NCBI RefSeq assembly: GCF_021347895.1
Contig: NC_067116.1
Location: 40,691,677-40,755,676 of the forward strand
Direction: 5' to 3'
Length of the DNA: 64,000 bases
Source of the DNA: Acanthochromis polyacanthus
Lineage: Eukaryota > Chordata > Actinopteri > Pomacentridae
Shown: positions 1 to 13,489 of the stretch, one piece after another
How positions within the stretch are numbered: position 1 is the first letter of the stretch
Layout of the letters: every line of letters starts with the position of its first letter
The notes under the pieces: generated by a model
Seen by the model: the letters and a program-made list of their open reading frames with translations, nothing else
Databases searched by the model: none
Told to the model about the DNA's origin: nothing
Made by a program: the position numbers and the translations under genes

Positions 1-1860
1 TATTTTATGGGAGTTGCGCATATGTGTGAAAAAATGGCTCTATAGCGCCACCTGCAAAATTGAAACAGTGGTCATTAGGCCAACTTCCACAATGTTTTAT
101 TTACAGCTACAATATTTGGTGGGCATATGCACCACATCAGGACACACCAAAAAGTCAATCACAGCCACACCCTAAACCCAACAGGAAGTCGGCCATCTTG
201 AATTTGCTGTACATTTGTCAAAATTTATAGCTCCTAGTGGATAAGTCTGAGAGAACTGAAATTTGGCCAGTACATGCACCAGACCTTTCTGATGAAAAGT
301 TATCAAAAACTCAACCAGAAGCCAAAAGGTGTGGCCATGGCGGAGCCTCAAACAACTGATCCTTCGCCATGAAACAGGAAGTGGTGTCTAATTCTTCTCA
401 ACATGCTCCAATCTGCCTGAAACTTTACATGTATGATGACAGTCCTGTCCTGATGTCATCCACATAGGGATATTCATTGACAGTCATAGCGCCACCTTGT
501 GGTTTCAGGAAATAGACATCTTTTACACTTTCATGCCCTATTGTTACCCGGTTGATCATATTCACTTCAAATGCAGTGACAACAGCCTAAACACATTGAT
601 GATGCATCCCAGTGAAAATGGTGACTTGTCATCAAAGGGCGTGTCTGTGGCGGCCAAACCAATTTCGATGTTTCGCCATGAAAATTTAACGATTCATATC
701 TCAGCTGAACAACATCCTATCTGCCTCAGACTTCACATGCTGGATACCAGGTCCAGTCTGAACACATCCACACTCATAAATTCTGAAAAAGTCATAGCGC
801 CACCTGTTGGTAATAGTAAGTTTAAGGCCTTATATTTTCAGGTACAATGGCCCCAAACTTGGTGATATCATGCTGGAAATTGGTCAGTCGAGTCTTCACC
901 TCTTGACAATCACACACTGTGAAGGGTGTGACATTTCATGTAACGCTGTTGCCGTAGCAACCAAATATCGCCATGAAAAACAAAGCCCTTTCTGACAGGT
1001 TAGGAATACTCCAATGCTCACAAAAATTACCACACACATCACCATTGACCCAAGGAACAACACTGTATGCATCTCGGCACTGCACATGCTATAGCGCCCC
1101 CTACAGTATTTTTAACAAACAGCCCCCCCAGCACGTTTCACCTACATCCATGAAATTTGGGAGGCTTATAGAGCACATCAGGACGCACAAAAAAGCCTCT
1201 TGGAGCCATGTCCTAAACCCAACAGGAAGTCGGCCATCTTGGATTAATTGTGAGATTTTTGATGATTTTTCTCATTTTTGAGAGTTAATACCTCCTAGGG
1301 GATAATTCCAGGAGACCTGAAATTTTGTCAGTCCACACAGCAGGACTTGGTGATGAAAAGTTATCAAAAGTTTAACCAGAAGCCAAATGGCGTGGCCATG
1401 GCGACCATCAGCGTTTTGATGCTTCGCCATGAAACATCAACTGCTGTATAACTCTCCTCTGCATGCTCCAATCTGCCTCAAACTTTCCATGTGTGATCAC
1501 AATCCAATCCTGATCACATCTACAGGCCAACAGACACTCTCAGTCGCAGCGCCACCTGATGGAGGGACAGTAAATGCTGTATAACTGGCCTCTACATGAT
1601 CAAATCAGCCTGAAACTTTTCATGAGTGATCAGAGTCCAACCCTCATCACATCCACTGTGTGAAATACACTCTGAGTTACAGCGCCACCTGGTGGATAGA
1701 CAGGAAATGCTCTATAACTGCTCTGAACATGCTGCAGTCTGGCTGAAATTTTAAATGTATGATTGGACTCTGGTCCAGATGCGATTCAGAGGCCGACATA
1801 CACTCTCAGTCACAGCGCCACCTGGTGGACGTGCGTGGATTCACGACCAGCGTGGATGCG
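1..1860. repeat. Composite degenerate repeat block
   Basis: Two higher-order copies about 1.04-1.06 kb apart share several phrases: CCTAAACCCAACAGGAAGTC at about 171 and 1211, AACCAGAAGCCAAA at about 313 and 1374, and CTTCGCCATGAAAC at about 364 and 1422. At the right end a shorter unit of about 130-136 bp repeats three times, each ending in an AGCGCCACCTGRTGG motif (near 1549, 1681 and 1817). No intact reading frame was found. This looks like a dispersed fish repeat; I cannot name its family. Confidence 0.75.
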
Positions 1861-1984
1861 AGGACCCGTCCATCGCTGCTTGCAGCTTTAATTTACATTT
1901 ATTATTTTTTAATAACTGACATGACATTAGAGAGTCTTATTTTGTAAATTCTAATTAAAGCCAAACTGAACTGATCATGACTAA

Positions 1985-2050
1985 GTGTTGAAAAGCAATA
2001 AAAGGGGAAAATTCCAGGAGAGGTGAATACTTTCTATAGGCAATTTAAGA
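1985..2050 (+). mobile_element. Tc1-like transposon 3' terminus (solo)
   Basis: A 65-bp stretch reads TTGAAAAGCAATAAAAGG, then GGTGAATACTTTCTATAGGC. The same layout recurs at 2922-2990 and at 63566-63630, where it ends a recognisable Tc1 fossil. This copy has no transposase next to it. Confidence 0.55.
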
Positions 2051-2684
2051 TGCTACAAGACCACTACAAATGCTATGCCGTTTATAAGTTAAAGAGACCA
2101 TAATGTGCTTGTTCCCCCTTTCTTTATTGAGGTATAGAGTTGGTTGTGCATGTAAAATGTCCACAACCTTACATAAGCCACAGTGCACTCCAAAGGGAAG
2201 TCTTCTTTCTTATAGAAAACACTGCTCATCATCGACTGAAACACCTTGTTTGAAGTCCAGGCTTTTCTTCCGTTTCTTATCTACATCACCATGTGGCACA
2301 TTCACACAATTCCTGTCCAGCAAGAAAGTTTGGCCACATTCTAAAACAAAAAAGTACCAACTCTCTTGCACTCCGCCATTATTTCTTCATTTCTGTTATG
2401 GCTATGCCTCCCTACACACACTCCTAGATTTGAATTTACGTTACGTAACCAACATTACCTTGCTTTTGTCGGACCAGCTGACCAATCATGGGCTTTTCAA
2501 AGAGGCGAAAAGAGGTTCAATAGCATGTACAGTATGAGAAAGTATTGGTTTTTGTACCATTAAAGTATGTAAACATATTCTAGTAGACCCCAAAAATAAA
2601 ATTAGAAATTTGCAATCGTGCAGAATATGGGTTCTTTAAGCTTCCATAAAGCAGTCAAACTGGTCCTAGAGTAGTAGAACTATA

Positions 2685-2990
2685 ATTCCTCTTAAAAGTA
2701 TTCACCCAACTTTGGAAGCTTTTTGCCTTTTATCTCCCCTGAACATTAAATCAAGGTCAATTTAATTTTGCTTTTTTGACAAGATTTTATTGTAAAAACT
2801 CGCTTATTTTGAATATTTAAATCAATAACATTCCTTTGTGGAAATCACCTTGACATGAAAGCGTCATCTTTTTGTTAAATCTTGTCAAAAAAAAGCCATA
2901 TTCAACTGGCCGTGATTCAGTGCTGAAAAGCAACAGAAGAGAAAATTTTCCAAGGTGCGTTAATGCTTTTTGTAGGCTGTTCTTACACAC
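2685..2990 (+). mobile_element. Short non-autonomous Tc1-like element
   Basis: The left end carries the Tc1-like phrase AAAAGTATTCACCCAACTT (about 2696) and the right end carries GAAAAGCAACAGAAG followed by TAATGCTTTTTGTAGGC. About 300 bp of AT-rich, non-coding DNA lies between. It is consistent with a MITE made by internal deletion; the boundaries are approximate. Confidence 0.5.
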
Positions 2991-3727
2991 AGAAGTCAGT
3001 TTTGTTTTTTAAAGAAGCAGGAGTAAGTAATGCTTTTCAAATTAAACTGTATTCATTTTTTTGTTTTGTTTTGACATAAACATATCTCAGATTACAAGGA
3101 CATCAATGCCATATATACGTATGTATATTTAGAACATAGATACTGTAATATATTAACATACTGCAGAAACTGTGGAAGAAGCTACTTCAGAAAGGAAGTT
3201 TCACATAGAGGAAAATATGGTGCTTAATTTGGAACAAATTTCCACTAATCTGGCATACTAAGCAGGTATGTAATACAGGCAAATTTCTTTGCAATTTTCT
3301 TGCTTTTAACACGTGATAATTGTCTCTCTGCACATGCAGCACTTTGGAAAAGTGGTTGACTGAATATGAGCTTGCAAAAAAAAGAACCAAATAGATAAAA
3401 GACATTTCATTGACGTGAATCCAGCTATTCAGACTCATTTGCATGGGAACAATAGGCCCACAGAATGATAAGCGGATGTTGCATTGAATGGGAATCTAGT
3501 CACTTCAGCTTTCATGCAGTCAGAATAAATGTCTTATTTATGGGCATTTACTTTTCTATTCTGCACAATACATAGAAAATATTAATGAATTATGTACAAA
3601 TGCAGCTTGTTTGCACCTTCCATGTGTGGTTGGTGGGAGGAATCTAGAAATCAAGCTCCACACAACACTTTTTTCGCTAAATGAGTGTGGTTTATACTTA
3701 AAATGTCGATCCTCTCCTGTCCTCCAG

Positions 3728-5492
3728 GAAGAGTTCCAACTCCTGGCTGAGTACCGGCTGGTTCACCATGGCCATCGCTCTGGAGCTGTGCGACCGGATC
3801 AACGTTTATGGCATGGTGCCCCCAGATTTCTGCAGGTACGGTTAGATAATTATTCTTTTTCCAAGTATTTAATTCAGCTTTGCACACATCGGAAATCAAA
3901 TATAACACCTGCATCTTCCTGCTAAACCACATTCAGATGCTTCTATTTGCCAAGCTGGCCAGTCTTTCATTCCATATCAAAGGAATGAGATATCACTTTG
4001 ATAATTTGCTCATGTTTTTGATTTTTTTTTTTAAAACTCTGCCATCAATTTTAAACATGCAGTACACGATTTTGGGCCACCTGTGACCTAATTACACGTC
4101 CAAAACAAAACAAGCTTTCATAAGAAGCCACTGGGCGACTGTAAGTCATGCATTCACTTTCCTTTTATCTCTAATTTTGCTCTCTACCAACTCCAGAGAG
4201 AAATAAAGGTATTTTTAGCTGCTAATGGCTCCACTATGTTCACTATCTTCTTACCAACTTTGCTTATCCACTCTTTGTTGTGTACAAAACATTCAACTGA
4301 GCTTTTTTTTGTTGCTTAAAATGGGTGCCTCCTGCAGCTGAAAATGAGGCATAATTTTCAGGTTTTTATACTGTTTTGTTGTATCGTTAATTATAGGGAA
4401 ACAACATGGCACACTAGGAAAATTAACCAAGAAAACAAGCAGCAGGTATTTAAAAGATGCCAGTTTTTTTTCTACGATTATCCATGAGGACTTTTGGACT
4501 TTACGTCTCCTTAACATGCGGTTTCGTCTCTTAAATTCTACATCAAAAACACCATCTGACTTCTTTCTCCTCGGGACAGGTTCAATTTGTCACTTGCTGT
4601 TTCGAACAAGCGAGCCAACTAGTGCATGAAACAGACGCGACGCTGTCATCTCTCGTAGCTCCGCTCTGTGATTTACTGTGCGTTTCTACATGAAAATCTT
4701 ATCTTGTGCATCTTTAACGACGCCTCCAACTTGTAATGACAATATAGCATTTACTCCCCGCAGTGACAACTTCGTGTCTATCTTATTGCAGCGCAGTCGG
4801 GCTGGTGACTGGCTGCGATTTCAGCGCCGCCGAAAACATTCGTCTTGACATTTTACGGAAACAAAACAAAAAAATGTCATTGAATAGTTTGGAGACACAA
4901 AGTACGGCTGATTTTTATGCCGATGTAACATTCAGGGTCACTCGGCTACAAGGATGCAAAGGACATTTTGAAATACACATGGCAGACTGAAGTGTCACAC
5001 CATGTTCTTCCTCTGGTGTAACTGTGAATATCAGAGGAATAAGACGGTGCATAATGAACTCATCTTTGAGACCAGATTCTTCTGATCTTCCTGTTTCTCT
5101 TTGTTCCCGTCTCTCTTTATTCCCCACTGCGACTCGCTTCCTCTCCCTCTCTCCATCACATAATTATCCCCGTACCCTTTCCCTCCCTTCTCGTTTTTGA
5201 CTTTCATGCCTTTTCATGCCTCACTCCTCTCTTTCCTCTCTCGCGCAGATCCTCCTCCCATCCCACCAAACCATATCATTACTACGAGCCCTCGGGGCCC
5301 GACGAGTGCTCCATGTATCTCTCCCACGAGAGGAGCCGACGAGGAAGCCACCACCGCTTCATCACCGAGAAGACGGTGTTTGCAAACTGGGCCCGAACCC
5401 TCAACATCCGCTTCTACCAGCCCGACTGGAAACCCGCCGCCGTCGTGTCCAACACAAACAGCTCGAACATCCCGGTTCCAGCTGGATCCTGA
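3728..5492 (+). CDS. st6galnac5: ST6GALNAC5-type alpha-2,6-sialyltransferase, last two exons (5' part outside window)
   Basis: Golgi type II membrane enzyme family that transfers sialic acid from CMP-Neu5Ac to GalNAc of sialylated glycolipids (GD1-alpha synthesis in ST6GALNAC5). Exon 3728-3835 encodes WLSTGWFTMAIALELCD followed by VYGMVPPDFC and ends in phase 2. Exon 5249-5492 completes an Arg codon and encodes PYHYYEP (sialylmotif 3), CSMYLSHERSRRGSHHRFITEK (the H-x4-E sialylmotif VS lies in HRFITE) and FYQPDWKP, ending at TGA 5490-5492. Both splice sites are canonical with pyrimidine-rich acceptors. The VYGMVPPDFCR wording fits ST6GALNAC5/6 better than ST6GALNAC3, and linkage to ptgfr favours ST6GALNAC5. 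The catalytic N-terminal part and membrane anchor must lie left of base 1. The C-terminal tail after DWKP is family-variable. The intron 3836-5248 shows no other coding exon. Confidence 0.82.
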
Positions 5493-6081
5493 GACTCACT
5501 CCAGAGACCAGAGGAGTGGAATATGAGAGTGGACAGCTTCCAGTGTGCAGATTCTCCCCTCTTCTCTGGGCGGTGTAAACACATGAGACAGCGGTGGGAC
5601 AGAACAAGCTGCTGCTTGTGGCTGTTAGCTGACCGTCTAAGCAGCTTGGCAGAATGGGATCATTGCATAACAGCAGCACAAAGCATCAACAGTGTTTTGG
5701 AAGTGTAACTCTAACAGGATGAATTTCATACTGGAATCAAAGCCATGGCTCAAGTGTGAGTCATTTTTTCCCCCCTTTCTTTTATTTTTAAACATCGCCT
5801 AGAGCCGCTTCAAAAACACTTGAGCTGTCAGAGAGGAGGCAGACAAAGAAAAAGCACAACCGCAGTATGGACAATCTGTTGTTGTTGATTAGAACTGAAT
5901 ACAGATTCTGTTGAGTATTGTGTTGGTGACATTTAGGATAATCAGAATAAGAATTTCCTGGGTGGTTTCTGTCTCGTAAAAATGGATATTTCATTTTAAC
6001 AATAACAATACAGCAGTTAGAAATATCAACTCACTACACGTTCGAACACAAAATGTACAAAACATGTGACTGAACAGTTAA

Positions 6082-6087
6082 AATAAA
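6082..6087 (+). promoter_or_regulatory. Candidate poly(A) signal of the sialyltransferase gene
   Basis: AATAAA about 590 bp after the stop codon. Bases 5493-6081 would be the 3' UTR. Assigned from motif and position only. Confidence 0.35.
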
Positions 6088-6089
6088 GG

Positions 6090-9000
6090 AAGAATGTGTC
6101 TACAACATGCTAGCATGCTCATATTTGCAACGCCAATATGCTGAAGCCACACAGGTAACGATTTCCTCTGTTTAGCGTGTTACCATGGCAACATTTGTTA
6201 ACAAGCACTAAAAACAAACTTCTGTCAAGGTTGATGGAGATGTAATTTGACTTGCATTCACGATAAAGACGCATTTATGATATGAATTGACCAAATGTGA
6301 ACCAGAGTCCACTGATTATTGGTTTAACTCAAGATCACAATTTTTCCTATTCCAAGATGCATGACTGGGTTTAATTTTCTGCTTAAAAATTCTTCAGAAT
6401 GGTTGGGCCATTTAAGGTTTTGATGCCAGGATTTCATCCCTGTCTGAAAGTAATGTGCTAAAATCTGCCACGTTCAAACCAAGAAAAATGGGCGAGTAAA
6501 CATTCAAAGCAGTGAAGATCAGAAACAAGTTGGAACATGTAAAAATGTGACATATATTTAACTTAAGTTGCAAGTGTGTGACAGAAAATTGAGTAAGGTG
6601 AGTACAGCTGCTCTTTGTCCGTCCCTGAGATGTATTTTTAAAAAAAATTTGTAAATGTAATCCTCATGTTTAGATGCAATCCAGATTAACATGACTTGTT
6701 AATAAGGTCTTAATTTGTCCTCTCCAGCTCCCTGTACCAGATGACTCCTTATGAAGGCCCAATCAGCCCATGTGTCTGACACTGGCGGCCATGATTTCCT
6801 CCATTATTAAAGCCAAATGTCAGAACAAGCCCTCAAAGGCTTTTCTTCTGTCTACAGGGCGACTCGACCGCCGTATTACTGATACAAATGACTACGTCAA
6901 AGTGTGCCGAGCAGTCTCTTCAATCCTGACCCACAGGCTTCTGTCTCAGCCTTTCAGCATACAGGCTGGTTGTTCACAAAGGGATTATATTGAGCTATCC
7001 AGCCATATCTCTGGGGCGAGAGGAGCAGCATGACTGTTGCAGAATTCAGGATCCTGCTGAGGAGGTTGGTGCTGCAAAGAAGAAAAAAAACCACACTGAT
7101 GGCTGCCTATTCCTGTGTTCATTCAGATTTTACCAGAAGCGCCTGCACTCAGGTGGAATCTTAATGTTGTAAAGCTCTCAGGTGCTTGGAGAAAAGCCCG
7201 TGCAGCGTTCGGGCGTCGTGCTAAGCGCGCTGGCTGCTGCTTAGATCTGCTGTGTGCACTGCACACCAATTACCGGCCCTTCAGGTAGAAAGGTTGGATT
7301 TTCAAGGCTTCAAAGGACAAGCTGGCTGCAAATGAGCCCGTCACCGCGATCTTAAACGCGTGCTCGAGGCAATATCATCATTCCCATTGACCTTGGAAAC
7401 ATTCACAGAAAACAAGGAGAGTGAGGAACCAGAAGAGGGATGCAGGCATTCGGGTCAAACTGAGTTGTGATGTGCGCAGCTGTATGTTAGCATTATAGAA
7501 ATACGTTTTAGCTCGTACTTTTTGACTGAGTAAAAGGTATTTAAGCTTAAACATACCAGTTGAAGAGACGGATACCATTTTTTTTTAGCTAGTGAGCGCA
7601 GTCATGCAGAAACACCAGAAACAAGGGGAAGCAATTAGCCTGAATGTGTTAGAAAGTGACAAAATCCACCTATCAACACCCCTAAAGCTCACTAATTAAC
7701 ACCAGATGTTGTGTTTCAGCAAAGACTGAGGTGGGAAGAAACTGTTTTCATTCTTTACCGGGCTACTTTTGCCTTCCACAAAATACGACCGGCACATAAC
7801 CTCCATTAAAACAGTGCATTCCTGTGATTAACGTATTTTACAGTGAGCCATGTTCACACTTTCTAAAATGGCAAACCATTTCTTTAAACCATTCTGGCTT
7901 CAGTCCACTGATGCAGAATTGATCCGATCACAAAATACACCATTAAATTCAACAATGAAAACCATGATGCTGTAATTCAGTGTTTCTAATCGGCAAGAAA
8001 ACGTATGATGCGTCTTGCATTTCCAGTTTGACATTATTTTAACGTATTAGTTTCATCGGTGTCACAGTAAATATTTGATGCCCTCTTTATGATTTCTGTT
8101 TTAGTATAAAATAAGAACTATAAATATGATTTACAATAAATAAACAATGGTGGCACAAAGAGGACAGAAAGAATCTCAGGTCAGCACCCACTTTCCACGT
8201 GTGTGTCTATTTATTTAGAATGCAACTGTGCTAAATAGTGAGCCTATAAAAGACGATTTGCTATTAATACACCTGTCATTAGCTGGAAACTCTTTGGCGT
8301 GCAGATTGGGAATTTTAAATGCAGATTTACACCAGTTATAGTCTGAAGTCAGAGGCAGTGCAAAGCATAATAAACTCTTGTATTTTTCCTCCAGGAGTAA
8401 ATCTCAACTAAATCCCCAAACTCCTAATTTCCTTTGCTGGTGTTCCGGTGTAGTCTGTGTTTAACACTCCCTGTGTGTCCGGCTGTAAATAAAGCTGCAG
8501 GATAAACTCACAGCTTCGTCTCCTTTAGAAGAAGCTTCCATTGTGGCACATATCACATATACTGTAACCATATACCTGCTGCTGATAAGCGCAGTGTCTG
8601 GGACTACTGCTCTAGTTACAGATCTGCCCTGCTCACGATAGCTCGGCTTTATCAGCAAACCTGCAAAATGCCGTCATCCTATAGCGCCAAAACAGTCCTG
8701 AGATAAGGAGTCATGAAAGATTCGAAGCGTATCAGCAGGTCGCACATTTCCAGCAACTTTTGCAAAGTCGAGTCTTCTCTCAAAGCTGGAATCCATTAAA
8801 ACAAGTGGTTAAACTGAACATTGACGTGCAGAACAGCGCGAGTCTGCACTGACACCTGGTGGCTTCACCTGATTTCAGCGTTTTCTGCTCGAATCCATGA
8901 GCTGTAACAAATGCAAAAACATTTATGTCTCTGATAGAAGTGTAATGTCAGGTCGAGGTGCAGCACTTTAATAGAGTGCAAAAAGTACACATGAAAATGC

Positions 9001-10925
9001 ATTTGAAACAAGATTACTGGCTTTGAATCCTGTTTAGAAAACATTAATTTAGCAGCAGATTGGATGGTGAGTGGTTCAATTCATGATGTCAATTCTGCTG
9101 TTTATCAACCACTAAAAAACACACACACACACAACTTAAGTGCTTGCTGCATCTAAATGAATAAATTTAATTAAACACCAGATGGAAATATTGAGTTGGA
9201 GTGTTTTTCCTCCCATTTTAATGAGGTTTACAAGATTGGCTTTTTAAATTTAAAGGTTAAACAAATAATAATTAATTATTGTAATCACTGTTTATTACTG
9301 AATACATTTAAATAAATAAAAAAACACCTGATGTCAGTCTTCTCTCTTCTAAAAGCAGAAGCTCCTTTTGTTGTTTGTAAAAGTCACAGGAATTGTCAGG
9401 TGAAACAAAGTGGAGGAAACAAGCAGCCAATGACCCAAATCAGACTCAGACCAGAGACGTGGTGGTTCCTGTTGAAACCAAACCACAAACCCACTGAAAT
9501 ACATTTCAAAAAATGAAGTTTAGGTTCAACTAAATCAGTCTATTTGAGTTATGATGACTCCTTGATAAGTTATGTTAAACCAACAAACTGTCAGGGGAAT
9601 TAGCTTGACCTCTACTCAGAGCTCTTTTTAACTGACACAACCTTAAGATTGGTAGAGTTCACAAGGTTTAAGAATAATTACTTATGAAAAAAAATAAGTT
9701 GGTTTAAGATTAATTATTTATATTTTTTTAGAAAGGTTGGTTTAAATAGCATTTCCACAATATTTAAAAAATAAAAGTTTCATTCACCTAATTAACATAA
9801 TTATGAACACAAGTTGGCAATTTTTTTTTTCAAAAAAGGTTGTTCCAGTGGTACTTAAATAGGGGGAAGACTTGAAATCCTAAACTGAAGGAGACAACAA
9901 ATTTAAGCCAATTTCAGTAAGTTACCTCAACTTTAAATCAAGCAACATTTTACATTTTGTTTTTATTTCTCTTTTTTTTGTTTATTTTAACCGATCCTTG
10001 CTGCTATGTTGGTGAATAGTGGAACACTGATCACTTTATATTTTCTGTCTTGTTTGTAACTCGAGCAAATACCTGCCAGTCAGGTTCAACGTCTGTTTTA
10101 CAATAGAATGCCAAATCCAGTCATTTTTCTACAAATATTCTGGGTACAATGGGTACAGATCTATCCATGAGTGCAAATAAAGTAACTCTGAACCCTGAAT
10201 CTTAAGCAATGGAGAGGTACGAGTTTAAATTACACACAATAAGTTGGTGCAAAACAGTATTTATGTCAGACCTGGTTGCAAACCATCCAACCATGAATGT
10301 CAGTAAACCCCGTAAACACTTTCAGCTGAAACACTCCTATTGCACATACAAAAACCCAAATAACACACACTTTATCATTTCAAAGTATTTGTGGAAGTAC
10401 TTCAGTTCTATTTGTAGCTTGCACATTTAGTTAACTTTGCATGTTCAGCATTGGGGTTTACTTTAAGTTGTTCTAACCTTATCTTTGTCTTGGGGTATCT
10501 GGTCTTCTGCTGCTGTGGTCATCTGGCTGGTTTCACGCTAAAGCTAGCATCATGGAAGCTCCAGGCTTTTATACCAGAGCTGCCTATCAGATCACACCAA
10601 GTGCTGAAACTTCAAGGGGTGAAAAGAGTTTATTTGATTTAAATATTCCTTCATTCAGTTGAATTGTGTTGGGTAACTATATATATATTTTGATATGTTC
10701 AGTATAATTCTTCTGATAAAGCCGACTAATTGTGGAATTTTGTGTTTCTTGTTGTTAGTTTAGATGTAAGTGTTTTATGTTTCACCTATTGTGTGTAACT
10801 GGTCTGATCAGTCAATATTTAAATCCCCATTTGTTCAGTATTTTAGGTTTGTTTGGAGTTGTTTGATCAATGCAGTTAGTTTGTGGAGGTATTTCGTTAC
10901 TTATACGCTTAGTTGCATTCTTTTG
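6090..10925. other. Intergenic DNA without recognisable genes
   Basis: No exon with splice signals and no protein similarity seen on either strand. There is a short CA microsatellite at about 9120-9133. The 9.5-10.0 kb part is very AT-rich with recurring TAAGTTGGTTTAA-like words, which look like an old dispersed repeat. Confidence 0.5.
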
Positions 10926-10927
10926 AC

Positions 10928-11125
10928 TTCTTTTCATTCATTCATCCATCATCTGTACACCGCTTAATCCTCAGTAGGGTTGTGGGGGGGCTGGAGCCCA
11001 TCCCAGCCCACCTGAAGGCAGGAGACACCCCGGACAGGTCGCCCGTCCACCATAGGGCCACACAGAGACAAACAAGCACACTCTCAGTCACAGGACGGGA
11101 CGCAAACTGGAAACCTTCTAACTGC
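10928..11125 (+). repeat. Dispersed teleost repeat copy
   Basis: The sequence runs through CATCATCTGTACACCGCTTAAT, a G-rich TGTGGGGGGGCTGGAGCCCA, CACCCCGGACAGGTCGCC and CAGGACGGGACGCAAACTGG. From memory this succession is a very common repeat in fish genomes. It is GC-richer than its flanks. I cannot give the exact repeat class. Confidence 0.6.
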
Positions 11126-11129
11126 AAGG

Positions 11130-13480
11130 TAACGGTGCTAACTACCCAGTCTTTGACTTTTGTAGCCCCACCTATAGCATTGGTTTTTTGTTTGCCATAT
11201 TTTTGGGGTAAAATGTTCGTCCCTGTGTTTTGCAGCTTGGTGCGTCACAGTACCTTAAAAGTTTATCTAAATCATTCCATTTGGCAGTTATGCATTTAAT
11301 TAAGTGGCAGAAATAAGTCCGTTGAATTTCTTTTCAGAGTGTGAAACAGAAAAACCACGAAGCCTACATTTGAGACAGCATGTGAAAACTGCCCTTTTAA
11401 AAGGGCAGAAAACATTGTTAACTTTTAAGTACTTGAGGCTCAAGTGATAAAATAAAAAAGTAATAAAAAAACATACCTCTACGGCCTTGGAATAATGTAT
11501 AAAGTACCACGTACTATCTTTGTAAAACCATCATTTCAACAGTGCTGCAGCTGTTGGGAGTTTTTGTTCGACATTTGTCAGAAAAACTCTGATTCTGAGT
11601 CTTATGAGATTTTATTCACTTATAAAGTCAGGGTGACTTTTACTACAAAAATAAGACCCAGTGGAAGACGGCATTGTGGTGTCATGTTTAATTCAGCAGT
11701 TTTCATTCAACTGATTTTAAAAGTCTTTAAACACTAACAGCTGGTTGTGAAGGTTGACGTGTGAAATGCAGTTTGTATTTAAATCAACCAGGCAGCATCT
11801 GTCAAAATGGTTTTAAGCGGTTTCATATCAGAATAAAACATCTAAGCTGTCTGTTGTCTCCCAAAATGAACATCTTGAAACAAAAGACGTGTTCTGACTT
11901 AATTTGTTTCCACTGAAAATGAGATTGAGGTGTTTTTTTTTTTTTATAGCTTCACATTTGGTCGGTGCAGCCCACTGAGGCGCTTTATTACCCCGTTTTC
12001 ATCACACATCATCATTTCACTTTTCGGCCTTTGCTCTGACGAGATCATTTCCAATAACTGCGTATTTGTTCTGCTTGAGTCTTCATGAGATTCGCACATC
12101 AATCAACATTTTCATTGAACTCATTTGGAACTAAACTTCACCATGATTTCTGTCATCTAAAATCATCCAAGAGTCATTTTTGTGCATCTTCAGGCTCATT
12201 TTATGCAAACTTAAGGATCTGTTGTTGCTGCATTCCTTTTCATAACCATTTTATATTGCAAGATGTAAGGACAGCACTTTTTAATGTCTTTTAGTAGTGG
12301 TTACGAAGAGCTAAATCAAAAAGAATTCATTCATTTCTTGAAAAACTTAAAATCTTTGTGTCACTTTCACCACATAATTACAAAACTAAATTCTGCAAAC
12401 TCAGATATTTCGACCAATGTATGGTAATCTGCATGTACAGCTCTTGTCAAATTATTTGCATCCATCACAGAAATTCCAGGTTACAGTCCGTTCAATGAAT
12501 TGCACAACACTCTGAGGTTGTCAGTCTTTTCATCCCAAACCCAGCAGATGGAGACTCAATAACAGATTTTTTCTGCTTTGCTCTGCTGCCAAGAGCTGCT
12601 TTGTTTATCCAGGTCTGCACTAACTGCAGCAGAACTGCCGGCGAAGGTTTTCCTGTTCATTAATAAGTCGCAGTAACTGACAATATGTGCCATCGGTCTC
12701 ATTCACTGAGGACAACAGTGATGCTCCTCGCTAATTCCAGCTTAAATCTCATGATGAATCAGCGTGTTTGTTTCCCTCAAAGGGCCGTTATGTTCTCTGC
12801 AATTAACCTTTTACTTTCAAGGTCAAATGAGTAATTACTGAGAATTTTCCTTTTTATTATCTAAAGCACGAAAACACACACCAGGAGCTAGTTTTCTATC
12901 TTTACAAAGCACACAGCCTCTCTGCATTTGCTACGCTGTGTGTCGGACAGAATGAAAGCAAAGGGGGGAGAAAAACTGATGACAACAGCAGATGCACTTG
13001 GACGAGGTGCAGGAATTGTTAGATGAGACAGAGAAGAGTCAGCACGGAACAAAGACCCCGAGTGATGGAGTTCTGTTCTGAGAACACTGATTGTTCTGCA
13101 GGCTTAATGTTCAAACACCTCCTGGAAACGTACCGTCAGTTATCCTGCACAGTACGCTGCTTGTTATGTCAAGACAGCAAACTCAGTGCAAGGTCTATTA
13201 CAGGCAAACTAAGGAACAGTACTGTTCAGGACAAAGACGTGAATACACAAAACACCTTTGTCACCTTTAGGTTTTATTGTCAGATCTATAAAATCTATAA
13301 TTAATAGAACATTGTGAAACATTTTTGGTTAAATGTGACAAGAAATCTGTTGAAATATTTCAAGTTTTTCACCAGCTTTGATTACACCTCCTAAAAACTC
13401 ATCTACTTGTCGGATAATTCAGAAAGTTCTCTAACGTAAACAAGAGGCATAGCTCCAGTTTTCATGAAGAACTGTATACT
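11130..13480. other. Intergenic DNA without recognisable genes
   Basis: No supported exons. The block at about 12,560-12,850 is less AT-rich and has several TAATT-type homeodomain words, so it could be a non-coding regulatory element. Nothing more can be shown from sequence alone. Confidence 0.4.
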
Positions 13481-13489
13481 ATTAAGCTT

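Noticed and set aside
5197..5578. Proline/serine-rich open frames over the last sialyltransferase exon
   Set aside because: Alternative frames of the exon whose true frame carries the HHRFITEK sialylmotif.
13023..13304. Open frame starting MRQRRVSTEQRPRVMEFC as a mariner N-terminus
   Set aside because: A faint likeness to a mariner helix-turn-helix start, but no continuous similarity and too far from the C-terminal copies to join.
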